A stretch of DNA of 8,130 nt from Clostridiales bacterium (lineage in GTDB: Bacteria; Bacillota; Clostridia; Oscillospirales; Acutalibacteraceae), in the NCBI GenBank assembly GCA_019417145.1, contig DXVY01000065.1, positions 1 to 8,130 on the forward strand. The letters run 5' to 3'. A program made the translations under genes and the position numbers. Positions 1 to 6,310 of the stretch are shown piece after piece (position 1 is the first letter of the stretch; each line of letters opens with the position of its first letter). Under the pieces are notes generated by a model. That model made no database searches. It was not told the origin of the DNA and saw nothing but the letters and a program-made list of their open reading frames with translations.

Positions 1-14
1 TTGCCGCTGACGCC

Positions 15-30
15 GACGGATAAAACCGTC
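15..30 (-). other. Small hairpin overlapping the glgA stop codon
   Basis: GACGG and CCGTC arms of 5 bp enclose a 6-base loop, and the glgA stop codon (31-29) overlaps the arm. An alternative fold pairs 8-12 with 27-31. No U-rich tract is visible before the window edge, so it cannot be called a terminator. It may be part of a longer structure between glgA and the next gene. Confidence 0.25.
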
Positions 31-1450
31 ACTGCCCCAAAGCCTGCTTATACAGCTGGATGTAGGCGTCGGCCGACCGGGCCCAGCTGTTATCGCACCG
101 CATGGCCCGTCGGCAGAGGATGCCCCATCCGTACTTGTCGCCGTAGCCGGCAAAGGCCCGCCAAACGGCGCCCGCCATATCGTTGGCATTGTAGGACTTG
201 AAGGTAAAGCCGTTGCCCTCGCCGTCTCCCGAATCCTGGATGGTGTCGCAGAGTCCACCGGTCTCCCGCACGATGGGGATGGAACCGTACCGCAGGGCCA
301 CCATCTGGGAAAGGCCGCAGGGCTCGCTCTTGGAGGGCATAAGGAACATGTCCGATCCGGCGTAGATTTTATGGGCCAGCTCGGGGATAAAGCCCACGTT
401 GACAGCCACCTTGTCGGGGTAGCGGCTGGCCATTTCCCGGAAGAAGGCTTCATACTCCCCGTCTCCCGAGCCCAGGATCACAAACTGGAGGTCGGCCGAA
501 ACCAGCTGCTCAAAAACATATTTAACCAGATCCACGCCCTTGTGGGCCACCAGGCGGGTGACCATACCGATGAGGGGCGCGTCCGGCCGCTGGGGCAGTC
601 CCATGCGCTCCTGGAGCTTCTGCTTGTTGATGGCCTTGCCGCCGATATTATCGGCGTTATAATGGGCATAGATCATGGGATCGGTGGCGGGATTGTAGAC
701 CTCGGTGTCGATACCGTTGACAATGCCCGAGAGCTTCCACCTGCGCTGGTTCAGAATGCCGTCCAGGCCGTGGGAGAACCAGGGGTCCAGGATTTCGTAG
801 GAATAGGTGGGGCTGACCGTATTGACCCGGTCGGCGCACTCGATAGCCCCCTTCATCATGTTCACGCAGCCCTGGTATTCCACCAGTTTCCCCTGCTCGG
901 GCGGGATGCCCAGCACGTCCTCCAGCAGCTCGGTGCCGTACTTGCCCTGATACTGGATATTGTGGATGGTAAAGACGGTCTTCAGGTTCTCATACCCCGG
1001 CACGCCGGCGTAATAGAGCTTGTAGTAAACCGGCAGCATAGCGGTCTGCCAATCGTTGCAGTGGATGATATCGGGCTTAAAGTCGATGTGGGGCAGGATT
1101 TCCAACACCGCCCGGGAGAAAAAGGCAAACCGTTCGGCGTCGTCGTAATGGCCGTACAAACCGCCGCGGTTAAAGTAGTATTGGTTGTCCAGCAGATAGT
1201 AGACCACGCCGCCCACCTTGGCCTCAAAGATGCCGCAGTACTGCCTGCGCCAGGAGACCGGCACGGTGATGCTGGTGATAAACTGCATCTGGCTGCGCAA
1301 CTCCTCCGGAACGGCCTCGTATAGGGGCAGAACCACCCGGCAGCCCACCATACGCCCGCGCAGGGCCTTGGGCAGCGCGCCGGCCACGTCGGCCAGGCCG
1401 CCGGACATGGCGAATGGCCACGCCTCGCTGGCCGCGAATAAGACTTTCAT
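29..1450 (-). CDS. glgA: Glycogen synthase GlgA (ADP-glucose-dependent, GT5)
   Basis: Transfers glucose from ADP-glucose to the non-reducing end of an alpha-1,4-glucan; cytoplasmic, the elongation step of glycogen synthesis. The 473-residue product has the usual length for bacterial GlgA. Seen: N-terminal GGLADVAGALPKAL (residues 17-30), HCNDWQTAMLP (130-140), FTIHNIQYQGKY (160-171), NGIDTEVYNPATD (245-257), TRLVAHKGVDL with R299 and K304 (298-308), and SEPCGLSQM with E376 followed by the ETGGL loop (396-400). The R, K and E match E. coli R300, K305 and E377. Odd: the first motif reads MSGGL instead of KTGGL, so residue 15, Lys in E. coli, is Met. The start at 1450 follows AAGGAAGG with a 10-base gap; an in-frame ATG at 1501 would place that ribosome site inside the gene and add 17 unconserved residues. 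It is the last gene of the operon in view, 84 bases after glgD. Confidence 0.96.
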   Translation of the reverse strand: MKVLFAASEAWPFAMSGGLADVAGALPKALRGRMVGCRVVLPLYEAVPEELRSQMQFITSITVPVSWRRQYCGIFEAKVGGVVYYLLDNQYYFNRGGLYGHYDDAERFAFFSRAVLEILPHIDFKPDIIHCNDWQTAMLPVYYKLYYAGVPGYENLKTVFTIHNIQYQGKYGTELLEDVLGIPPEQGKLVEYQGCVNMMKGAIECADRVNTVSPTYSYEILDPWFSHGLDGILNQRRWKLSGIVNGIDTEVYNPATDPMIYAHYNADNIGGKAINKQKLQERMGLPQRPDAPLIGMVTRLVAHKGVDLVKYVFEQLVSADLQFVILGSGDGEYEAFFREMASRYPDKVAVNVGFIPELAHKIYAGSDMFLMPSKSEPCGLSQMVALRYGSIPIVRETGGLCDTIQDSGDGEGNGFTFKSYNANDMAGAVWRAFAGYGDKYGWGILCRRAMRCDNSWARSADAYIQLYKQALGQ

Positions 1451-1502
1451 TTCATTCCCGCCTTCCTTGGTATGTGGTTTATGAAGTGTGGTTATGGACA
1501 AA

Positions 1503-1525
1503 GCCGCGGCAAAGCCCGCCGCGGC
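1503..1525 (-). terminator. GC hairpin between glgD and glgA (possible attenuator)
   Basis: A perfect 8-bp stem, GCCGCGGC on both sides, encloses a 7-base loop, 10 bases after the glgD stop codon. On the transcript the stem is followed by UUUGU, a weak U-tract, so termination would be partial at best. It may lower glgA output relative to glgCD or protect the 3' end of an upstream mRNA fragment. The base pairing is seen directly; the function is inferred. Confidence 0.5.
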
Positions 1526-1534
1526 CTATGTTCT

Positions 1535-2653
1535 CTAAACAGATGTACCCTTGCGGATAAAGATGGGGTAGGATTCGGCGCCGGTGAGCACCCGACCCTC
1601 GGTGACCCGGACGTTTTTGTCGGCCGTGACATAGGAAAGCTCGGCCTTTTCGCCGATGACGCTGTCCTGCATAATGATACAGTTGCGCAGCACGGCGTCC
1701 TTATGGACCTTGACGCCCCGGAAGAGAATACAGTTTTCCACCCGTCCCTCAATGGAACAGCCGTCGGCTATAATGGAATTTTTAACATAGGAGCCCAGGC
1801 CGTACTTGGTGGGCATATCGTCCCTGGTCTTGGTATACACGGGGCGCTCCCGGGTAAAGAGCTGGCTTCTGACCTCGGGGGAGAGCAGCTGCATGCTGGA
1901 CTTGACGTAGGTGCTGATGCAGTCCATCACGGCGGCGTATCCGTCTACCTCCCAGCCGAAAATGCGCAGGGTGTCCACCCGGGACTGGAAAATATCCCGA
2001 CCCAGGCTGGTATAATTGCGGGCTGTGGCCTCCTTGACCAAACGGATGAGGGTTTCCCGCTGGATGATCATAAAATCCAGGGAGAAATCGCAGTCGCCCT
2101 CAATCTTGCCGCTGAGCTCGATATCCTTCACCCGGCCGCCCTCGCCGAAGGAGAAGGACATGATATCCCGGTGGTTTTTAGGCAGCCTTCCCCGCTTGTA
2201 GGCCACGGTAACGTCGGCCTGCTTCTCAATGTGGGCCTCCATCATGGGGGTCAGGTCGATATTGCAGACCACGTCCGAATCACAGAGCACCACATATTCC
2301 TCGCTGGAACGCTCCAAAAAGTTCATCACACCTGCCAGAGCGTCCACATGGCCGGTGTACATGCCGGCGTCCACGTTGCCGTAGGGGGGTAGAATATGCA
2401 GGCCGCCCTTTCTCCTGTCCAGATCCCAGGGCTTGCCGTTGCCCAGGTGATCCATGAGGGACTGGTAGTTGGCGCGGGTGATGATGCCCACCTTGGTGAT
2501 GCCGGCGTTAACCAGGTTGGAAAGGGAAAAATCGATCAGGCGATAGCGGCCGCCGAAGGGGACCGAGCCCATGGAACGGACCTCGGTCAACTCCCGGAGC
2601 AGGTCGTCGTGAACATTGGAAAAAACGATACCCATGGCTTGGTTGCTCAGCAT
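1535..2653 (-). CDS. glgD: GlgD, non-catalytic-type subunit of ADP-glucose pyrophosphorylase
   Basis: Partner of GlgC in the ADP-glucose pyrophosphorylase of Bacillota, where GlgC and GlgD form a heterotetramer and GlgD modulates the catalytic subunit. The 372-residue product begins MGIVFSNVHDD (7-17) where GlgC has the Gly-rich nucleotide loop GGQGSRL. It keeps VPFGGRYRLIDFSLSN (31-46) and GNGKPWDLDRRKGGLHILPPY (71-91), which are close to GlgC. In place of GlgC SGDHIYK it has DSDVVCN (125-131), keeping the Asp but not the surrounding residues. The C-terminal third (about 285-350) has hexapeptide repeats of a left-handed beta-helix. The start at 2653 overlaps the glgC stop by 7 bases and is preceded by GGAGGTGAT at 9-base spacing, so the two subunits are probably translationally coupled. 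Loss of the Gly-rich loop is a family trait of GlgD, not damage. Confidence 0.95.
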   Translation of the reverse strand: MLSNQAMGIVFSNVHDDLLRELTEVRSMGSVPFGGRYRLIDFSLSNLVNAGITKVGIITRANYQSLMDHLGNGKPWDLDRRKGGLHILPPYGNVDAGMYTGHVDALAGVMNFLERSSEEYVVLCDSDVVCNIDLTPMMEAHIEKQADVTVAYKRGRLPKNHRDIMSFSFGEGGRVKDIELSGKIEGDCDFSLDFMIIQRETLIRLVKEATARNYTSLGRDIFQSRVDTLRIFGWEVDGYAAVMDCISTYVKSSMQLLSPEVRSQLFTRERPVYTKTRDDMPTKYGLGSYVKNSIIADGCSIEGRVENCILFRGVKVHKDAVLRNCIIMQDSVIGEKAELSYVTADKNVRVTEGRVLTGAESYPIFIRKGTSV

Positions 2654-3867
2654 GCTTCATCACCTCCCGGAATGTCTTTCTCAATCATGGCCTTAGGGCC
2701 CACGGTAGCGCCAGCGCCCACGGTTAAGCCGGGTCCGACCACCGCCACGCCCCACTGGGCAAGGTCGGTCATCTTCTCCGGCCGTTCGCCCACCTTGGCG
2801 CCGGGACGGATAACGGCGTTCTCGCCGATAATGGCGTACTGTACCGAGGCGCCGGAGCAGATTTTGGCCCCCGGCATAACCACCGAGTCCCTGACCTCCG
2901 CCCCCTCTTCGATCTCCACATTGGCGAACAGGACCGAGAAATCCACCTCGCCGTAAACCGAGCAGCCCTCCGTAACCAGGGAATTCTGCACCTGGGCGGT
3001 ATCGGAAATATATTGAGGCGGAGCCGCGGGAGAGCGGGAGAAGATACGCCAGCTGTCCTCCGACAGGTCCAACTTGACCTTGGGGTTGAGCAGATCCAGA
3101 TTGGCCTCCCAGAGGGAATCAATGGTGCCCACGTCCTTCCAGTAGTCGGCGAAGTGGTAAACCACCATTCTCTGCTTATCGGCCAGCATGTTGGGGATGA
3201 TGTTTTTGCCAAAGTCGTTGCTGGAGCCCTTGGTCTGCTCGTCCTGCTCGAGATAATATTTGAGCTTGCTCCAGGTAAAGACGTAAATGCCCATGGAAGC
3301 CAAATTGCTTTTGGGCTTCTTGGGCTTTTCCTCAAATTCGTAAATAACGCCGTTGTCGTCGGCGTTCATAATGCCGAAACGGGAGGCCTCCTCCATGGGC
3401 ACCTCCAGAACGGCAATGGTACAGTCAGCCCCGGTCTTTTTATGCTGAGCGATCATCTTGGCATAGTCCATCTTATAGATGTGGTCGCCCGAGAGCACCA
3501 ACACATATTCGGGATTGTACCGCTCAATAAAGGGGATGTTCTGATAAATGGCGTTGGCCGTACCCTTGTACCAGTCGCCGCCCTTGCTCTTTTGGTAGGG
3601 GGGGAGGATATGTACCCCTCCGTTCATCCGGTCCAGATCCCAGGGCTTGCCCGAGCCCACATAGTCGTTGAGCTCCAGGGGCTGGTACTGGGTGAGCACG
3701 CCAACGGTGTCGATGCCTGAATTGATGCAGTTGGACAAGGGAAAATCGATGATGCGGTATTTACCGCCGTAGGGTACGGCGGGCTTTGCCACCTTATGGG
3801 TGAGAACGCCCAGCCGGCTCCCCTGTCCGCCGGCCAGCAGCATGGCCACACACTCTGTTTTCCTCAT
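2647..3867 (-). CDS. glgC: Glucose-1-phosphate adenylyltransferase GlgC (catalytic subunit)
   Basis: Makes ADP-glucose and pyrophosphate from ATP and glucose-1-phosphate, the committed step of bacterial glycogen synthesis. The product of 406 residues is a normal length. Seen: Gly-rich loop AGGQGSRLGVLT (12-23), YGGKYRIIDFPLSNCINSGI (33-52), GSGKPWDLDR (71-80), SGDHIYKMDY with D128 matching catalytic E. coli D142 (126-135), EFEEKP with K181 matching the sugar-phosphate lysine (177-182), SMGIYVF (191-197), and DYWKDVGTIDSLWEANLDLL (241-260). A left-handed beta-helix domain spans about 290-390. The start at 3867 has AAGGAG 9 bases upstream. It is 124 bases downstream of glgB, across a gap with hairpins, and its end overlaps glgD. 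All key residues are present, so this should be the active subunit. Effector sensitivity cannot be read from the sequence. Confidence 0.97.
   Translation of the reverse strand: MRKTECVAMLLAGGQGSRLGVLTHKVAKPAVPYGGKYRIIDFPLSNCINSGIDTVGVLTQYQPLELNDYVGSGKPWDLDRMNGGVHILPPYQKSKGGDWYKGTANAIYQNIPFIERYNPEYVLVLSGDHIYKMDYAKMIAQHKKTGADCTIAVLEVPMEEASRFGIMNADDNGVIYEFEEKPKKPKSNLASMGIYVFTWSKLKYYLEQDEQTKGSSNDFGKNIIPNMLADKQRMVVYHFADYWKDVGTIDSLWEANLDLLNPKVKLDLSEDSWRIFSRSPAAPPQYISDTAQVQNSLVTEGCSVYGEVDFSVLFANVEIEEGAEVRDSVVMPGAKICSGASVQYAIIGENAVIRPGAKVGERPEKMTDLAQWGVAVVGPGLTVGAGATVGPKAMIEKDIPGGDEAC
2659..2667 (-). promoter_or_regulatory. glgD ribosome-binding site inside the glgC end
   Basis: The minus strand reads GGAGGTGAT, a 9-base match to the complement of the 16S rRNA 3' end, 9 bases from GGAGG to the glgD ATG. 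It lies within the last codons of glgC and fixes the glgD start at 2653. It is the strongest Shine-Dalgarno sequence in the window, fitting high, coupled synthesis of GlgD with GlgC. Confidence 0.85.
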
Positions 3868-3883
3868 GGAAACACTCTCCTTA

Positions 3884-3921
3884 CCCGTCCGCGGGCGGGA
3901 TACCCATCCCCGTCCGCGGGC
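3884..3921. repeat. 13-base direct repeat upstream of glgC
   Basis: CCCGTCCGCGGGC occurs at 3884-3896 and again at 3909-3921, a 25-base period. Each copy can itself fold as CCCG/CGGG with a 4-base loop. The pair sits immediately upstream of the glgC ribosome site (3877-3882), so it would lie in the glgC leader. Its role is unknown. Confidence 0.55.
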
Positions 3922-3936
3922 TTACTATGAATCAAT

Positions 3937-3951
3937 CAGCCCAAAGGGCTG
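3937..3951 (-). other. Small perfect hairpin in the glgB-glgC gap
   Basis: CAGCCC and GGGCTG form a perfect 6-bp stem around a 3-base loop. On the minus strand it is followed by ATTGATTCATAG, not a U-run, so it is not a terminator alone. It follows the larger glgB-end hairpin by 5 bases and may stabilise the processed end or the glgC leader. Confidence 0.4.
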
Positions 3952-3955
3952 CGGT

Positions 3956-3993
3956 AAAAACGGTCCGCCGGCCCCGCGGGGCCCGGCCGTTTT
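3956..3993 (-). terminator. Hairpin with U-tract at the glgB end (terminator or attenuator)
   Basis: An outer stem AAAACGG (3957-3963) with CCGTTTT (3987-3993) surrounds a perfect 14-base palindrome GGCCCCGCGGGGCC (3970-3983), with unpaired bases between. On the transcript the 3' arm ends in five U residues (3960-3956), the layout of a Rho-independent terminator. The glgB stop codon TAA (3994-3992) lies in the 5' arm. Because glgC-glgD-glgA follow on the same strand with no clear promoter in the gap, partial termination is more likely than full separation. That point is inference. Confidence 0.6.
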
Positions 3994-6067
3994 ACTTCTG
4001 ATTTTTCGGGGGCCTTCCCCGCTTTTTGGGCGCGGGACCGCCTTCAGATTTCTGTCCGCCGTCGGTTTTCCCCTGGCCGGTGGGCAGCGCTTGCTCCTTT
4101 GTTCCCGCCGACAGGCGCCCGGTCGGCTTTCTTCCCGGCCTCTTGGGGGCCGCCGGCTTGGCGGGCCGTTTTTCGGCCTTACCTTTCAGGTAGAGCACCG
4201 ACATGGGCGGCAGCCTGAGAACCACCGACTGCTCAAAGCCGTGCATGGGCTCGTCTTCGGTGCGGATGATCCCCTTGTCTCCTCTGCCCGCGCCGCCGAA
4301 GGCCTCATCGTCGGTATTGAATATGACCTCATAGCTGCCGTAGATGGGCGAACCGATCCGGTAGTTTTCCCTCTCCACGGGCACAAAGTTGCAGACCACT
4401 ACGATTTCGTCGCCCTTTTTGTCCATGCGGCGGAAGGCGATGACGCTTTGCTCGTTGTCGTCGTTGGCGATCCAGGAAAAGCCCTCCCAGGAGTAATCCA
4501 CCTCCCAGAAAGCGGGGGTATCCAGATAAAAATGGTTGAGTCTTTTGACCATGTCCTGCATTTGGCGGTGGCGGTCGAAACTGAGCAGCAGCCAGTCCAG
4601 CTCCTGCTCGTAGTTCCATTCGATGAACTGGGCGAACTCCTGGCCCATAAACATGAGCTTCTTGCCCGGATGGGCCATCATATAGGCGAAAAAGGCGCGC
4701 AGCCCGGCAAACTTTTGCTCATAGTCCCCCGGCATCTTGTTGATAAGGGAGCACTTGCCGTGGACCACCTCGTCGTGGGAGATGGGCAGGATATAGTTTT
4801 CGGAAAAGGCATAGAAAAAGGAGAAGGTCAGGGAGTCATGGTTAAACTTGCGGTGGATGGGATCCAGGGACATATACCGCATCATGTCGTTCATCCAGCC
4901 CATATTCCATTTGAAATTAAAACCCAGGCCACCCATATAGGTGGGCTTGGAGACCATGGGCCAGGCGGTGGATTCCTCAGCGATCATCATGGCGTCGGGG
5001 AATTCCTTGAAGACGGCCTCGTTGGCCTGCCGGAGAAAGTCAATGGCCTCCAGGTTCTCCTTGCCGCCGTAAATGTTGGGCAGCCACTCCCCGTCCCGAC
5101 GATTATAATCCAGATAGAGCATGGAGGCCACGGCGTCCACCCGCAGCCCGTCCACATGGTACCAGTCCATCCAGAAAACGGCGCTGGACATAAGGAAGCT
5201 GACCACCTCGCTGCGGCCGTAGTCAAAGACCACCGTCCCCCATTCCTTGTGCTCGCCCTTGCGCGGATCGGCGTACTCAAAGCAGGGGCCGCCGTCAAAA
5301 TGATAGAGTCCAAAACCGTCCTTGGGGAAATGAGCGGGCACCCAGTCCAGAATCACGCCGATGCCGTTTTGATGCATAATGTCCACGAATTTCATAAAGT
5401 CGTGGGGCGTTCCGTAGCGGGATGTGGGGGCAAAGTAGCCCGACACCTGATATCCCCAGGAACCGTCGTAGGGGTATTCGGTGATGGGCATAAGTTCCAC
5501 ATGGGTATAGCCCATGTCCTTGACATAGGCGGCAAGCTCTTCGGCCAGCTTGACATAATCGAATCGGCTGCCGTCCTGGTACCGACGCCAGGACCCGGCG
5601 TGCACCTCATAAATGTTTACCGGCGCGTCGTAGATAGGGCGGCGGGCCTTGGCGGCCTGCCAGTCGGCGTCCTTCCAATCATAGCCCGAAAGATCGTAAA
5701 CCTTGGAGGCGTTGTCGGGAGGGGTCTCGGTATGAAAGGCAAAGGGATCGCTTTTCATCCGCTCCTGCCCGTCGGGCGTGGTAATGCAGTATTTATACAG
5801 GCTGTAAACCGGCAGCCCGGGCACAAATCCCTCCCAGATGCCGCCCTGGGTGATCTTCTCCATGGGGGTCGCCTTGGGATCCCACCCGTTGAAATCGCCA
5901 ACCACGGTCACCCGCCGAGCGTTGGGGGCCCAGACCCGAAATAACACGCCGTCCGCCCCGTCTTTTTGGCAGAAGTGGGCGCCCATATATTCATAAGCCC
6001 GGTAATTCTTTCCCTCGTGAAAGAGGCTTTCCGGAAGACCCTTGGTGGATGTATGCAAAAGGGCCAT
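3992..6067 (-). CDS. glgB: Glycogen branching enzyme GlgB (GH13) with a basic AT-hook-like tail
   Basis: Cleaves alpha-1,4-glucan and re-attaches the piece by an alpha-1,6 bond, giving glycogen its branches. Domains of the 691-residue protein: N-terminal CBM48 (about 30-115, with VLFRVWAPNARRVTVVGDFNGW), GH13 barrel (about 150-520), then an all-beta C-terminal domain to about 628. Catalytic motifs are intact: DWVPAHF (241-247), DGLRVDAV with nucleophile D311, MIAEEST with E364 as acid/base, and PISHDEVVHG with H431 and D432. It has a single N-terminal module, unlike the longer E. coli enzyme. Odd: residues 630-691 are a Pro/Lys/Arg/Gly-rich, presumably disordered tail with about 18 basic and 4 acidic residues, ending in KKRGRPPK (681-688), the core of an AT-hook. 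The start at 6067 has AAGGAAGGGAG directly upstream. It is the first gene of the operon, with promoter candidates 26-120 bases upstream and a hairpin over its stop. Confidence 0.96.
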   Translation of the reverse strand: MALLHTSTKGLPESLFHEGKNYRAYEYMGAHFCQKDGADGVLFRVWAPNARRVTVVGDFNGWDPKATPMEKITQGGIWEGFVPGLPVYSLYKYCITTPDGQERMKSDPFAFHTETPPDNASKVYDLSGYDWKDADWQAAKARRPIYDAPVNIYEVHAGSWRRYQDGSRFDYVKLAEELAAYVKDMGYTHVELMPITEYPYDGSWGYQVSGYFAPTSRYGTPHDFMKFVDIMHQNGIGVILDWVPAHFPKDGFGLYHFDGGPCFEYADPRKGEHKEWGTVVFDYGRSEVVSFLMSSAVFWMDWYHVDGLRVDAVASMLYLDYNRRDGEWLPNIYGGKENLEAIDFLRQANEAVFKEFPDAMMIAEESTAWPMVSKPTYMGGLGFNFKWNMGWMNDMMRYMSLDPIHRKFNHDSLTFSFFYAFSENYILPISHDEVVHGKCSLINKMPGDYEQKFAGLRAFFAYMMAHPGKKLMFMGQEFAQFIEWNYEQELDWLLLSFDRHRQMQDMVKRLNHFYLDTPAFWEVDYSWEGFSWIANDDNEQSVIAFRRMDKKGDEIVVVCNFVPVERENYRIGSPIYGSYEVIFNTDDEAFGGAGRGDKGIIRTEDEPMHGFEQSVVLRLPPMSVLYLKGKAEKRPAKPAAPKRPGRKPTGRLSAGTKEQALPTGQGKTDGGQKSEGGPAPKKRGRPPKNQK

Positions 6068-6092
6068 CTCCCTTCCTTATTTTTCTATCACA

Positions 6093-6121
6093 ATTCTACC
6101 AAACCAATATCCAGATTGCAA
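6093..6121 (-). promoter_or_regulatory. glgB promoter P1 (sigma-A type, extended -10)
   Basis: On the minus strand TTGCAA (6121-6116) is followed after 17 bases by TAGAAT (6098-6093), with TGG just before it giving an extended -10, TGGTAGAAT. Matches to consensus are 4/6 and 5/6 at ideal spacing. The start site would fall near 6086, leaving about 19 untranslated bases before the glgB ATG, which include its ribosome site. The region is strongly AT-rich against the GC-rich surroundings. Confidence 0.7.
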
Positions 6122-6136
6122 TAGTTTTTTTGGTAG
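6096..6136. repeat. Inverted repeat CTACCAAA/TTTGGTAG spanning the P1 promoter
   Basis: CTACCAAA (6096-6103) and TTTGGTAG (6129-6136) are perfect 8-base arms 25 bases apart; one arm overlaps the P1 -10 box and the -35 box lies between them. It could be a repressor operator. In a transcript from the upstream P2 promoter it would instead be an 8-bp stem in the leader. The repeat is seen; the role is inferred. Confidence 0.4.
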
Positions 6137-6158
6137 TTTTCCAAAATCAGTCGTAAGT

Positions 6159-6186
6159 ATTCTACCATGTTTTTTATAAAAAACAA
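6159..6186 (-). promoter_or_regulatory. Possible second glgB promoter P2
   Basis: The minus strand repeats exactly the nine bases TGGTAGAAT (6167-6159), an extended -10, 66 bases upstream of P1. A poor -35, TTGTTT (6186-6181), lies 16 bases before TAGAAT, and the spacer is A/T-rich. Extended -10 promoters tolerate a weak -35. Alternatively the repeat is a protein-binding box shared with P1. Confidence 0.4.
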
Positions 6187-6193
6187 ACAATAC

Positions 6194-6213
6194 CGTGGTG
6201 TAGAATTCCCACG
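6194..6213. repeat. 20-base inverted repeat upstream of the glgB promoters
   Basis: CGTGGTGTAGAATTCCCACG has perfect 5-base arms CGTGG/CCACG around a 10-base centre that contains GAATTC. It lies 8 bases upstream of the P2 -35 candidate, a common operator or activator position. Its centre also carries TAGAAT on the plus strand, a broken version of the TGGTAGAAT box (TGGTGTAGAAT). No known regulator consensus is recognised. Confidence 0.3.
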
Positions 6214-6265
6214 ATTCACCTGTATTTATAGGCATTTTACACGAATTTCATACAACCGCCTGACC

Positions 6266-6290
6266 AAGGGAGGCGTACAAGCCTGTCCTT
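6266..6290. repeat. Imperfect inverted repeat AAGG-AGGC/GCCT-CCTT
   Basis: AAGG and AGGC (6266-6274) pair with GCCT and CCTT (6281-6290) around a 6-base loop, with a small internal loop. There is no U-tract on either strand. It lies at the edge between the AT-rich glgB promoter region and the GC-rich gap. Confidence 0.25.
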
Positions 6291-6310
6291 TACAAAAATT
6301 TATCTAAACC

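Noticed and set aside
1451..1501. Longer glgA start adding 17 residues
   Set aside because: The added residues are unconserved and include the translated Shine-Dalgarno (KEGG); MKVLFAASE aligns exactly with the E. coli GlgA N-terminus.
371..2392. Plus-strand open frames of 317 (371-1324) and 306 (1472-2392) residues opposite glgA and glgD
   Set aside because: Both are antisense to well-supported genes and have no recognisable domains or ribosome sites.
3800..5944. Long plus-strand open frame (714 residues) opposite glgB
   Set aside because: It is the antisense shadow of glgB in GC-rich DNA: rich in His, Val and Gly with no family motif and no ribosome site, while the minus strand encodes a full GlgB with all catalytic motifs.
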